Positions 33,257-42,451 of a stretch of 64,000 nucleotides of DNA are shown here, piece after piece. The notes under the pieces were generated by a model. That model was not told the DNA's origin. It was given only the letters and a program-made list of their open reading frames with translations, and made no database searches. The DNA lies in the NCBI GenBank assembly GCA_945903445.1, contig CAMDNZ010000005.1, forward strand, positions 39,429 to 103,428, written 5' to 3'. The position numbers and the translations under genes are program-made. Position 1 is the first letter of the stretch. Every line of letters starts with the position of its first letter. Source of the stretch: Bordetella parapertussis. GTDB taxonomy: Bacteria; Pseudomonadota; Gammaproteobacteria; Burkholderiales; Burkholderiaceae_B.

Positions 33257-34852
33257 TCAGGGCGCGGCCGCCGTCCTGGCCAATTCGAGGCCCAATCTAC
33301 GGGCAAGCCGAACGAGGTTGCCCCGATCCAGCCCCAGTTGGCGCGCCGCGCCCGCGACATTGCCCCGGTGCGTTGCCAGCGCCTCGCCGATCAAGCGGCG
33401 CTGATATGCGTCGACCCGCAAACGCAGCTCGCCCGACGACTCGTCGGGCGGGTCCGGGCTGACATCCGGCGTCGGCGGCGCAGCGCTGGCCAAACCGGTA
33501 GCGATATCCAAATCGATGGTTTCCACGCTCACGATGCCGTGGCTCGTGGCTTGGCCGGCCCGCGCCTGCCGCCCCATCGCCTTGAGCGCCGACCGGGCGA
33601 TCAGGTATTCGAGTTCTCGCACGTTGCCGGGCCAGTCGTGCGCCAGTAGTGCAGCCTGTACGGGTTTGCTCAGTCGCAATCCTCGCAGGCCCATCCGGCG
33701 GCGATTTTCCTCGATGAACGTACCGGCCAGCAGCAAAACATCGCGCTCGCGATCTTTCAGGGCAGGTACCCGTAGCGGATAGACACTCAGCCGATGATAG
33801 AGATCTGCGCGAAACCGACCCGCCCGGACTTCTTCGGCCAGATCGCGATTGGTGGCCGCCACCAGGCGAACATCCGCGTGGTGATGGCGGTCGGAACCCA
33901 CCCGCTGTAGCTGGCCGTCTTGCAGCACCCTCAGCAGCTTGGCCTGGGCGGCGAGCGGCAACTCGCCAAGCTCATCCAAAAACAGCGTGCCGCCATGGGC
34001 CATCTCGAATTTGCCGAGCCGTTCGCCGACCGCACCTGAAAACGCGCCGCGTACGTGGCCGAACAACTCGCTTTCGATCAGGTTCTCCGGCAACGCAGCG
34101 CAATTGACGCTGATCAAGGGCTGTTTCGCGCGCGCCGACAAGGCATGCAGGCGGCGTGCGACCAGTTCTTTGCCCACGCCTGTCTCGCCGGTAATCAAGA
34201 CAGTCAGATCGCTGGGAGCGACAAGGTCGATTTCAGCGGTCAATTGCCGGAGTGCGGCACTTTGCCCTGTCAGCACACTGGGCGGCGTCATGGCTTGGCG
34301 ATAGGCGTCGGCGCGGCGGCGCTCGTCCCGAGCCGATCGGGCCAGATCGTGAAGGCGCGCATTGGCCGCAACGGTTGCCGCCGCCAGACTGGCGAAGGTG
34401 TCCAGCACACTCAGGTCGTGATCGGAGAAGCGTCCCGATTCCAACGCATCCAGCGTCAGCATGCCCCAGATGTCCAGCCCCACCCGAAGCGTACACCCCA
34501 TGCAATCGTGAACCTCGAGCTGCGCGCTGTTGGCTTGCACGAGTCCATCGTAGGGGTCGGGTAGATCGGAGTCGGGCGGGAATAACAGCGCGTTCGGGGC
34601 GGCCACGATGGCTTGAAGGCGAGGATGGTCGCTCACGCGGAATCGCCGCCCCAACGTGTCGTCGCTCAGGCCGTGGGTGGCCAGGGGCACCAACATGTCG
34701 CCATCGAGTCGCAATAGCGCTACCGCATCGCACGGCAGGATCTTGCGCAGCGTGTCCAGCAAGCGGCGATAACGGACCTCTGCCGGGAGTTCCTGCGTCA
34801 GGTCTGCAATCAGCGGCGTGATGCTGGCGAGAATATCGGTGTCGCGAATCAA
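33257..34852 (-). CDS. norR: NorR, nitric-oxide-responsive sigma-54 activator
   Basis: A 531-residue bacterial enhancer-binding protein. The N-terminal GAF domain (about 20-165) keeps residues corresponding to the ferrous-iron NO sensor, such as Arg78 in 'HPRLQ', Asp102 in 'DPYDG', Cys117 in 'HDCMGC' and Asp135 in 'LTLDA'. The AAA+ domain has Walker A 'GETGVGKE' (222-229), the sigma-54 contact loop GAFSGA (269-274, Ser for the usual Thr) and Walker B 'TLFLDELGE' (289-297). A C-terminal Fis-type helix-turn-helix follows. It is divergent from hmp, its likely target, which has a sigma-54 promoter. Confidence 0.93.
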   Translation of the reverse strand: MIRDTDILASITPLIADLTQELPAEVRYRRLLDTLRKILPCDAVALLRLDGDMLVPLATHGLSDDTLGRRFRVSDHPRLQAIVAAPNALLFPPDSDLPDPYDGLVQANSAQLEVHDCMGCTLRVGLDIWGMLTLDALESGRFSDHDLSVLDTFASLAAATVAANARLHDLARSARDERRRADAYRQAMTPPSVLTGQSAALRQLTAEIDLVAPSDLTVLITGETGVGKELVARRLHALSARAKQPLISVNCAALPENLIESELFGHVRGAFSGAVGERLGKFEMAHGGTLFLDELGELPLAAQAKLLRVLQDGQLQRVGSDRHHHADVRLVAATNRDLAEEVRAGRFRADLYHRLSVYPLRVPALKDRERDVLLLAGTFIEENRRRMGLRGLRLSKPVQAALLAHDWPGNVRELEYLIARSALKAMGRQARAGQATSHGIVSVETIDLDIATGLASAAPPTPDVSPDPPDESSGELRLRVDAYQRRLIGEALATHRGNVAGAARQLGLDRGNLVRLARRLGLELARTAAAP

Positions 34853-34888
34853 AATGACACGATCCTATGAAATGAATCAATTAATCAT

Positions 34889-34934
34889 GTCTCAATGACT
34901 TCTTTTAATCAAGAATGATTTTGTAAGTCATTGA
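34889..34934. promoter_or_regulatory. Candidate NorR enhancer region between norR and hmp
   Basis: GT-N7-AC (34889-34899) matches the NorR core. Its TCAATGACTT (34892-34901) is exactly reverse-complemented as AAGTCATTGA (34925-34934). A smaller AATCA/TGATT repeat lies between. Spacing upstream of the sigma-54 promoter is suitable for an enhancer. Confidence 0.5.
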
Positions 34935-34953
34935 TTTTGAAGCGCTAACAATC

Positions 34954-34970
34954 TGGCATGGATGATGCAT
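34954..34970 (+). promoter_or_regulatory. Sigma-54 promoter of hmp
   Basis: TGGCAT followed by TGCAT has the -24 GG (34955-34956) and -12 GC (34967-34968) exactly ten bases apart. Transcription would begin near 34980, about 23 bases before the hmp ATG. The adjacent NorR gene strengthens the call. Confidence 0.75.
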
Positions 34971-35002
34971 TGATCAAGAGGTACACACTTTAAGGATCTG
35001 CC

Positions 35003-36190
35003 ATGCTGACTTCAGCTCAACGCGACATCATCAAAGCCACAGTGCCCTTGCTGGAGACCGGTGGTGAAGCGCTCACCACGCATTTCTACGCTATTTTGCT
35101 GACCGAGCACCCCGAAGTTCGGCCGTTTTTCAATCAAGCGCATCAGGCCAGCGGCGCACAGCCCCGGGCGTTGGCCAACGGGGTGTTGATGTACGCCCGC
35201 AATATTGATCGCTTAGACGAGTTGGGCCCGTTGGCCGCGCAGATCGTCAATAAGCATGTGGCCTTGCAGATTCAACCCGAGCACTACCCGATCGTGGGCG
35301 GCTGTCTGTTGCGCGCTATCCGCGAAGTGCTGGGCGCCGAGATCGCGACAGATGCAGTGATCGATGCGTGGGCTGCCGCTTATCGACAGTTGGCCGATAT
35401 CTTGATCGGGGCCGAAGCGCAGATGTACGACGCCGTGGCGGCGACCCCGGGTGGTTGGCGTGGTGCTCGTACTTTCCGGGTGGATCGGAAAGTAGCCGAA
35501 AGCAGCGAGATCGTGTCGTTCTATCTTGTCCCAGCCGATGGCGCTGCGGTGATGGATTTTGTTCCCGGCCAGTACATCGGGTTGAAGCTGGACGTGGCAG
35601 GCGCCGAGATTCGCCGGAACTACTCGCTATCAGCGGCATCCGACGGTTATGGCTATCGCATCAGCGTCAAGCGTGAGGCGGGGGGTGTGGCATCGAATTT
35701 CCTGCACGATCATGTTCATCAGGGGGCGGCGCTAGAGGTGTTCCCACCTGCCGGGGCGTTCAAATTGACCGAGGGTGAACGGCCGCTGGTATTGATTAGC
35801 GGAGGGGTCGGTATTACCCCCACACTGGCCATGGCACAAGCGAGCTTGGGCGGGAGCGACCGACAGGTCGTTTTCATTCACTACGCACGCAATGCGAAAG
35901 TGCATGCGTTTAGCGAACAGATCGACCGCTGGGCGGCGCGCTACCCTCAGTTTTCGGCCTACATCGTCTATGAAACGGCAGAACCCCTGGATCGGCGTCA
36001 GCCTAACGGAACGGGGCGGCCCAGCGTTGAACATTTGCTCGAGTGGCTGCCTACAGGTGCCGATGTCGATGCCTATTTCCTGGGGCCCAAGCCGTTCATG
36101 GCATCGATCAAGCGCACGCTGCATGCGCTGGGCGTTCCCGCCACTCAGATGCGCTACGAGTTTTTCGGGCCTGCCGAAGCCCTGGTGTAA
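35003..36190 (+). CDS. hmp: Flavohaemoprotein Hmp, nitric oxide dioxygenase
   Basis: A 395-residue enzyme that converts NO and O2 to nitrate using NAD(P)H. The globin domain (about 1-140) has Tyr29, Gln53 and the proximal His85 at the same positions as E. coli Hmp. The FAD domain shows 'RNYSLSAASDG' and the NAD domain 'LISGGVGITPTLAM', ending 'MRYEFFGPAEALV'. AAGGAT precedes the ATG. A sigma-54 promoter and NorR sites upstream indicate induction by NO. Confidence 0.96.
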   Translation: MLTSAQRDIIKATVPLLETGGEALTTHFYAILLTEHPEVRPFFNQAHQASGAQPRALANGVLMYARNIDRLDELGPLAAQIVNKHVALQIQPEHYPIVGGCLLRAIREVLGAEIATDAVIDAWAAAYRQLADILIGAEAQMYDAVAATPGGWRGARTFRVDRKVAESSEIVSFYLVPADGAAVMDFVPGQYIGLKLDVAGAEIRRNYSLSAASDGYGYRISVKREAGGVASNFLHDHVHQGAALEVFPPAGAFKLTEGERPLVLISGGVGITPTLAMAQASLGGSDRQVVFIHYARNAKVHAFSEQIDRWAARYPQFSAYIVYETAEPLDRRQPNGTGRPSVEHLLEWLPTGADVDAYFLGPKPFMASIKRTLHALGVPATQMRYEFFGPAEALV

Positions 36191-36212
36191 TCGCCTGGAG
36201 GCGTCAGCGCGA

Positions 36213-37571
36213 TCAATGCGCCTGATGCCCCTTCTGGCTGGCGGGCACGTCGCCCGCTTTGCCGTCCGGGCCTAAGGCTGCACCATGGCCTTCCTGGCCA
36301 ATCAGTTCGAGCAGGCCGGGGTTGTTGCGAATGTTCAATCGGCTCCAGCGCATCACCAGCAGCATCAGTACCGTCACCAGCGATCCGAAAATCACGATGA
36401 TGGTGTTGATCGGCAAGGCCAAGGCCAGCATCAGCGTATAGGCCGCCACCATGGCCAGAATATTCAACTGCTCGTTGAAGTTCTGTACGGCGATTGAATG
36501 TCCTGCCGACAACAGCACATGGCCACGATGCTGCAGCAGTGCGTTCATCGGCACGACGAAGAATCCGGCGAGTCCACCTACCAGCAGCAGCAATGTGTAG
36601 ACGCTCCAGCGGGCCTCGACCAAGGGCATCACCATCACCACCAGCCCCATAGCCGCGCCCAGCGGCAGGACGTGAATGGCGCGGCGCAAAGGGATACGGC
36701 CCGCCAGGATAGACCCGATCACGGTGCCCACGGCCGAAATGCCCATCAGCACCGAAGCTTGATCCAGCCGATAACCCAAGTGGCTGCGGCCCCACTCGAT
36801 GACGATCAACTGCAAGGTCGCGCCAGCCCCCCAGAACAGGGTGGTCACCGCCAGGGAAATTTGGCCGAGTTTGTCGCGCCACAGGATTCGGACGTAGCCG
36901 CGGAAGGTCAACACCAGTTTGATCGGGTTCTTCTGCTGCGCCGGATAACGCACGTGCGTATCGGGAATGGCCAGGTTGCACAGTGCGGCGATCAAATACA
37001 CGAAGGCGATGACGATGATGGCGGCTTCGGCCGGCGTGCTGGCCACCGCGCGCACCAGTTTGTGCGACAACAGCCAGCCGGACACACTCGGTGAAATCAA
37101 GGCGCCACCCAAGACGGTGCCCAGAATGATGGACATGACCGTCAGGCCCTCGATCCAGCTATTGCCCTTGACCAGCATGGAGGGCGGCAGCATTTCGGTG
37201 ACGATGCCGTATTTGGCGGGCGAATAGGCAGCGGCCCCGATACCGACCACGGCATAGGCCAAGCACACCATATAGGTTTGATAGAGCGGTTCGATACCAA
37301 AATTCGCGTAAGCGAACATCATCAAACAGCCCGCGACTTTGATGGCGTTGGTGAAGAACATCACCCGGCCTTTGGGAAAGCTATCGGCAAACGCGCCGAC
37401 GAAGGCGGCCAGCAACACATAGGACAGCGCGAACGTCCATTTCATGGCGGGCGCCATCCAGTCCGGACCCTGCAACTGTTGTATCAGCGCAATGGCGGCG
37501 ATGAATAAAGCGTTGTCGGCCAGGGACGAAAAACCCTGGGCCCCCATGACCAGATAGAAACCACGTTTCAA
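36213..37571 (-). CDS. lplT: Lysophospholipid transporter LplT (MFS)
   Basis: A 452-residue major-facilitator protein with about 12 transmembrane helices. The start 'GFYLVMGAQGFSSLADNALFIAAIALI' and 'YSPAKYGIVTEMLPPSMLVKGNSWIEGLTV' are the LplT signatures. It flips lysophospholipids across the inner membrane for re-acylation. The usual partner acyltransferase/synthetase (aas) is not beside it here. The last ~30 residues are a polar, His-ending tail. It is convergent with hmp and divergent from smc. Confidence 0.92.
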   Translation of the reverse strand: MKRGFYLVMGAQGFSSLADNALFIAAIALIQQLQGPDWMAPAMKWTFALSYVLLAAFVGAFADSFPKGRVMFFTNAIKVAGCLMMFAYANFGIEPLYQTYMVCLAYAVVGIGAAAYSPAKYGIVTEMLPPSMLVKGNSWIEGLTVMSIILGTVLGGALISPSVSGWLLSHKLVRAVASTPAEAAIIVIAFVYLIAALCNLAIPDTHVRYPAQQKNPIKLVLTFRGYVRILWRDKLGQISLAVTTLFWGAGATLQLIVIEWGRSHLGYRLDQASVLMGISAVGTVIGSILAGRIPLRRAIHVLPLGAAMGLVVMVMPLVEARWSVYTLLLLVGGLAGFFVVPMNALLQHRGHVLLSAGHSIAVQNFNEQLNILAMVAAYTLMLALALPINTIIVIFGSLVTVLMLLVMRWSRLNIRNNPGLLELIGQEGHGAALGPDGKAGDVPASQKGHQAH

Positions 37572-37789
37572 AAGCGTCCCCGATTGCTGCCTGCTGTCGT
37601 TTCGGTCACTTCCGGCCGAGTTCGCCGGATGCCTGAAGAGTGTTGCGAAGTATAACTGCGTCGCGCCGCAGCAAAGCTCGAAGCGGCGGGTTTGTGTCAG
37701 GCACTGTACCTCAGGCGCGCTGGGGTATCATACGACGCACATTCGGCAGCCCCTGCGCCATGCTCCCAATTCGCCCATTCTCTTAGACA

Positions 37790-40700
37790 GTGCGCCTAAC
37801 TCAACTCAAACTCGCCGGCTTCAAATCATTTGTGGAGCCCACGGTCATTCCTGTTCCCAGTCAACTGGTGGGCGTGGTCGGCCCCAATGGCTGCGGAAAA
37901 TCCAACATCATCGACGCGGTGCGCTGGGTGCTGGGCGAAGCCAAAGCGTCCGAGTTGCGCGGCGAGTCGATGCAGGACGTCATCTTCAACGGGTCGGGCC
38001 ATCGCAAGCCGGCCGCGCGTGCCTCGGTCGAACTGGTGTTTGACAACAGCGAGGGGCGGGCCGTCGGTCAATGGAGCGCCTATGCCGAGCTGGCCGTGCG
38101 CCGGGTATTGACCCGTGACGGCACCAGCAGTTATTTCGTCAACAACCAACAAGTGCGCCGCCGGGATATTCACGATATCTTCATGGGCACGGGTCTGGGC
38201 GCGCGGGGTTACGCCATCATCGGTCAGGGCATGATCAACCGCCTGATCGAGGCTCGCCCAGAAGAGCTGCGGGTGTTTCTCGAAGAGGCTGCGGGTGTGT
38301 CGCGCTACAAAGAGCGCCGCCGTGAAACCGAGAATCGCTTGTCCGACACCCGCGAGAACTTGACTCGCGTCGAAGACATTCTGCGCGAGTTGGGCGGTCA
38401 GCTCGACAAACTGGAGGCCCAGGCCGAGGTCGCCCGTCATTATCGAGAGTTGCAGGCCGATGGCGAAGTCAAGCAGCATGCGCTGTGGGCCTTGAAAGAG
38501 GCCGGTGCGCGTGAAGAGCGCGTCGCCCGCGCCTTGGCCATCGAACAGGCCCAGACCGAGTTGGAAGGCGCCATCGCGGGTTTGCGCGCAGGCGAACTCG
38601 AACTCGAGTCGCGCCGACAGGCGCACTATGCCGCCAGCGACGCCGTACACCATGCGCAAGGGGCCATGTACGAGGCCAATGCCCAGGTCAGTCGCCTGGA
38701 GGCCGAGATTCGCCACGTCGTCGATTCGCGCAACCGCCTGTTGGCGCGCCGTGAGCAATTGACCCAACAGATTGCCGAGTGGGCGAGTCAGTCCGAACAC
38801 TGTATCGAGCAGATCGCCGAGTCGGAGGATCGCCTGACTGACGCCGCCGAGTCGACCTTCGAGGCGCGGGCCAGGCTAGAGGACGCCCATGCCGATCTGC
38901 CTGCGATCGAAGCGCGCGTGCGCGACGCTGCGGGTTCGCGCGACGGCATGCGCGGCAACGTCGCCCGGGTCGAGCAAAGTCTGGCGCTCGCGGCGCAATC
39001 GCAACGCGATGCCGATCGTCAATTACAGGCGCTGGCCTTGCGCCGAGAGCGGCTAGAGCAAGAACAGCGCGCCATCGATGCACCCGATCGGGCGCGGCTC
39101 GAACAGCTCGGTGGCGAACGCGTCATGCTGGCCGAGCAACTGGAAACGGCGCAAGGCACCTTAGCGGAACTCGAAGCACGCGTTCCCGAAGCGGATGCCG
39201 CTCGGATTCAGTCGCAAAACGCGGCCCAGGCCGATGCGCATGCGCTGGGCCGTTTGGAAGCGCGCTCGAGCGCGCTGGTCAAGCTGCAAGAGGACGTCCA
39301 GAAACAGGGCACGCTCGAGCCGTGGCTGGCCAAGCACGAGCTGGCGGGCATGGCGCGGCTGTGGCAGAAGCTGCATATCGAGCCTGGCTGGGAGCCCGCG
39401 TTGGAGACCACGCTGCGCGAGCGCATGACCGGCCTGGAGGTTCGCAACCTCGATTGGGCACGTGCTTTTGCCGCCGATGCGCCGCCTGCACGCCTGGCGT
39501 TCTTTCAGATGCCGGTGCCCAGTGCGCCTGCCGCGCCGTCTTCCGGCTTGCGCCCGCTCATGGGTTTGCTGCGTTTGTCCGACGCCACGCTGCGCACGCT
39601 GTTGCAAGACTGGTTGCGCCATGTGTATGTGGCCGATAGCGTCGAACAGGCGCTGGCTGCGCGTTCGACCTTGCCCGAGGGTGGCGTGTTCGTGGTGAAA
39701 GGTGGCCATCTGATCGACGCGCACAGCGTGCGGTTTTACGCGCCAGATTCCGAACAAGCCGGGATGTTGGCTCGTCAGCAGGAAATCGAGAATCTGAACC
39801 GCGAATTGCGCGCCCAGCAGATGATCGCCGATCAATCGCGTGCTGCGGTGGCGCGCGCCGAATCCGCCTGGCAGCACGCCAGTGCCGCCTTGGCACCCGC
39901 GCGTCAACGGGTAGCCGAAGTGACTCGCCGCCAGCACGACGTGGCGCTCGAACATTCCAGACTCCAGCAACAGGCCGAACAGTCGGGCGAGCGCGCGGCC
40001 CGCTTGCGCGACGATCTGGCCGAAATTTCGGCGCACGAAGAAGATCTGCGTGCCACGCGTGAAGACGCCGAAGCGAAGTTCGAAACCTTGGACGCCGAGC
40101 TGGGCGACTTGCAGTCGGCGTTTGCCGATGCCGAGATGGCGGGCGAGGCCTTGTTCGCGCAAGCCGAAGCCGCGCGCAACCGTTTGCGCGAGTTGGAGCG
40201 CGCCGCGCAAGAAGCCGAATTCGCCGAGCGTGCCATCGCCGCTCGCATCACTGAGTTGCAACGCAACCGCCAACTGGCAGACGACCAACGCGGCCGGGGC
40301 GACAACGAGCTGTCGCAATTGCAGGACGAGTTGGTCGAGCTGGATGCGTCCGCGTCGCAGGCCGGTTTGCAAGATGCACTGGAAGCCCGTGCCGAGCGCG
40401 AAGAGGCGCTCGGCCGGGCCCGCATGGAGCTGGACAACCTGGCCGCGCAGATGCGCGAGGCCGACGAGCAACGTGTGGTGCAAGAGCGCACGGTCGAACC
40501 GCGCCGCGCCCGGATCACCGAATTGCAATTGCAAGAGCAGGCTGCGCGTCTGGCCGAAGCCCAGTTCACCGAACAACTGGATGCCCATCAGGTCGATCGC
40601 GAAGTGCTGGCGGCCCGTATGGCCGAACAGGACGACAACTGGCACCGGCCGCAGTGGCTGGCCGGCGAGGTGGCCCGTATTTCGCGTCAGATCGACAGTC

Positions 40701-41320
40701 TGGGCTCGGTCAACCTGGCAGCGCTGGACGAACTGAACAGTTCGCGCGAACGCAAGAATTACCTCGACGAGCAGTATGCCGATCTGCTGTCGGCCATCGA
40801 GACGTTGGAGGATGCGATTCGCAAGATCGATCGCGAAACTCGAGAGCTGCTGCAAGATACCTTCAATACGGTTAACGGCCATTTCGGCGAACTCTTTCCG
40901 CGTTTATTCGGCGGCGGCGAGGCTCGCTTGAGCATGACGGGCGACGAGATTCTGGATGCGGGTGTGCAGGTGATGGCGCAACCGCCAGGCAAGCGCAACA
41001 GCACCATTCACCTGCTGTCCGGTGGTGAAAAAGCGCTGACCGCGACCGCGCTGGTGTTTGCCCTGTTCAAGCTGAATCCGGCGCCGTTCTGCCTGCTGGA
41101 CGAGGTGGATGCACCCTTGGACGACGCCAATACCGAGCGCTATGCGAATCTGGTGCGAGCCATGAGCGAACACACCCAGTTCCTCTTCATTTCGCACAAC
41201 AAGATCGCCATGCAGATGGCACGCCAACTGGTTGGCGTTACCATGCAGGAACAAGGGGTATCGCGCATTGTGGCCGTGGACATCGACTCGGCTCTGCAAA
41301 TGGCGACCGAAACTATATAA
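37790..41320 (+). CDS. smc: Chromosome partition protein SMC
   Basis: A 1176-residue condensin ATPase. N-terminal Walker A 'GPNGCGKSNIIDAVRWVLGE' (about residue 30), a long coiled coil, a central hinge (about 500-660), a second coiled coil, then the signature 'LSGGEKALTATAL' and Walker B 'CLLDEVDAPLDD'. It acts with ScpAB to compact and segregate the chromosome. The start is a GTG at 37790 giving the family N-terminus MRLTQLKLAGFKSF. No clear ribosome site is visible. zipA follows after 45 bases. Confidence 0.96.
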   Translation: MRLTQLKLAGFKSFVEPTVIPVPSQLVGVVGPNGCGKSNIIDAVRWVLGEAKASELRGESMQDVIFNGSGHRKPAARASVELVFDNSEGRAVGQWSAYAELAVRRVLTRDGTSSYFVNNQQVRRRDIHDIFMGTGLGARGYAIIGQGMINRLIEARPEELRVFLEEAAGVSRYKERRRETENRLSDTRENLTRVEDILRELGGQLDKLEAQAEVARHYRELQADGEVKQHALWALKEAGAREERVARALAIEQAQTELEGAIAGLRAGELELESRRQAHYAASDAVHHAQGAMYEANAQVSRLEAEIRHVVDSRNRLLARREQLTQQIAEWASQSEHCIEQIAESEDRLTDAAESTFEARARLEDAHADLPAIEARVRDAAGSRDGMRGNVARVEQSLALAAQSQRDADRQLQALALRRERLEQEQRAIDAPDRARLEQLGGERVMLAEQLETAQGTLAELEARVPEADAARIQSQNAAQADAHALGRLEARSSALVKLQEDVQKQGTLEPWLAKHELAGMARLWQKLHIEPGWEPALETTLRERMTGLEVRNLDWARAFAADAPPARLAFFQMPVPSAPAAPSSGLRPLMGLLRLSDATLRTLLQDWLRHVYVADSVEQALAARSTLPEGGVFVVKGGHLIDAHSVRFYAPDSEQAGMLARQQEIENLNRELRAQQMIADQSRAAVARAESAWQHASAALAPARQRVAEVTRRQHDVALEHSRLQQQAEQSGERAARLRDDLAEISAHEEDLRATREDAEAKFETLDAELGDLQSAFADAEMAGEALFAQAEAARNRLRELERAAQEAEFAERAIAARITELQRNRQLADDQRGRGDNELSQLQDELVELDASASQAGLQDALEARAEREEALGRARMELDNLAAQMREADEQRVVQERTVEPRRARITELQLQEQAARLAEAQFTEQLDAHQVDREVLAARMAEQDDNWHRPQWLAGEVARISRQIDSLGSVNLAALDELNSSRERKNYLDEQYADLLSAIETLEDAIRKIDRETRELLQDTFNTVNGHFGELFPRLFGGGEARLSMTGDEILDAGVQVMAQPPGKRNSTIHLLSGGEKALTATALVFALFKLNPAPFCLLDEVDAPLDDANTERYANLVRAMSEHTQFLFISHNKIAMQMARQLVGVTMQEQGVSRIVAVDIDSALQMATETI

Positions 41321-41365
41321 ATCGACGCTCGGGCTCGGGCCCATGCACGTCGTTGGAAATGAACT

Positions 41366-42451
41366 ATGAGTGATTTGCAAATTGGATTGATCGTACTGGG
41401 CGTCGCGTTGATCGGGGTGGTTCTCGGTTTCAACTGGTGGCAGGACCGCCGAGTGCGCCGTCGCATGGAAACCCATTTCCCGTCGGGCGAACACGATCCT
41501 TTGTTGGGCGAGGGTCGTTCGAGCGAGCCGCGCGTGGCTTCGGTTACGGCCGGCGCGGCACCGGCCACGACCCGGCGCGAACCCGGGATGACGGCGGCCG
41601 AAGTCGAAGCGGCCGCTCAATTGTCCGCGGCACATCAGGACGCCGATGACATCGAAGAACCCGATCCCGCTGTCGAAGCGGTCATCGAAGTGGTCTTTGG
41701 CAGCCCGGTGCGGGGTGCCGATCTGATTCCTTATCTGTCCACCTTGCGCAGCGTGGGCCGCAAGACAATTCGCGTGTTTGGCCAGACCGACGGCCAGCGC
41801 CATCGCGCGCGCCTGCATGGCGCTGAGCACTATGCCCGTTTGCAGTTGGCCGTGTTGCTGGCCAATCGCGATGGCGCATTGAGTGCCATCGAATGGTCGC
41901 AGGCGTGGGCGCGCGCGCAAGACCTCGCCGAGCGGTTCGACGCGCTGGTCGAAGGTCCCGAGCAGCAACCGGTGCTGGATCAAGCCGCTCGTCTGGACGA
42001 AGTGTGCGCGGCGCTCGATATGCAAGTGGGCTTGACGCTTATTCTGGGTTGCGCGCAACCGGCTGGCGAGGTGTTGGCCATCGCGCGCGAAATGGGTTTC
42101 GTACACGATGGTCCAGGTCTGGCCTGGATGTCCGACGAGGGCATTGCTCGCTTTAACCTGGCGCGGCCCGACGGTGCGCCGTTCGACGCCGGTGTGGGCG
42201 GCGTGTCCAAACTGAACCTGTTGTTGGACGTGCCTTGCAGTCCGTCCGACGACCGTGCCTTCGGCCGGATGGTCGATGTCGGCCTGGATCTGGCGTCGCG
42301 TCTGCGGGCCGAACTGGTCGACGACCAAGGCCGCCCGGTGCATGCCGGTGCCGACGAGTCCATCGACGCGCGTCTGCGCACGCTGTATGGCCATCTCGAT
42401 CAATCGGGCCTGCGCTCGGCTAGCCCGCGCGCGTTGCGGGTGTTTTCGTGA
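41366..42451 (+). CDS. zipA: Cell division protein ZipA-like
   Basis: A 361-residue bitopic membrane protein. One N-terminal helix (residues 5-24, 'IGLIVLGVALIGVVLGFNWW') is followed by a charged basic segment and a variable linker (about 35-95). A C-terminal ZipA FtsZ-binding domain starts near residue 105. The domain is divergent from E. coli ZipA. The smc-zipA-ligA order, typical of betaproteobacteria, supports the call. It overlaps ligA by four bases (GTGA). Confidence 0.85.
   Translation: MSDLQIGLIVLGVALIGVVLGFNWWQDRRVRRRMETHFPSGEHDPLLGEGRSSEPRVASVTAGAAPATTRREPGMTAAEVEAAAQLSAAHQDADDIEEPDPAVEAVIEVVFGSPVRGADLIPYLSTLRSVGRKTIRVFGQTDGQRHRARLHGAEHYARLQLAVLLANRDGALSAIEWSQAWARAQDLAERFDALVEGPEQQPVLDQAARLDEVCAALDMQVGLTLILGCAQPAGEVLAIAREMGFVHDGPGLAWMSDEGIARFNLARPDGAPFDAGVGGVSKLNLLLDVPCSPSDDRAFGRMVDVGLDLASRLRAELVDDQGRPVHAGADESIDARLRTLYGHLDQSGLRSASPRALRVFS

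Noticed and set aside
37572..37789. Promoter-like AGTATA and TATCAT boxes between lplT and smc
   Set aside because: No matching -35 elements at proper spacing in either direction, so not reported as promoters.
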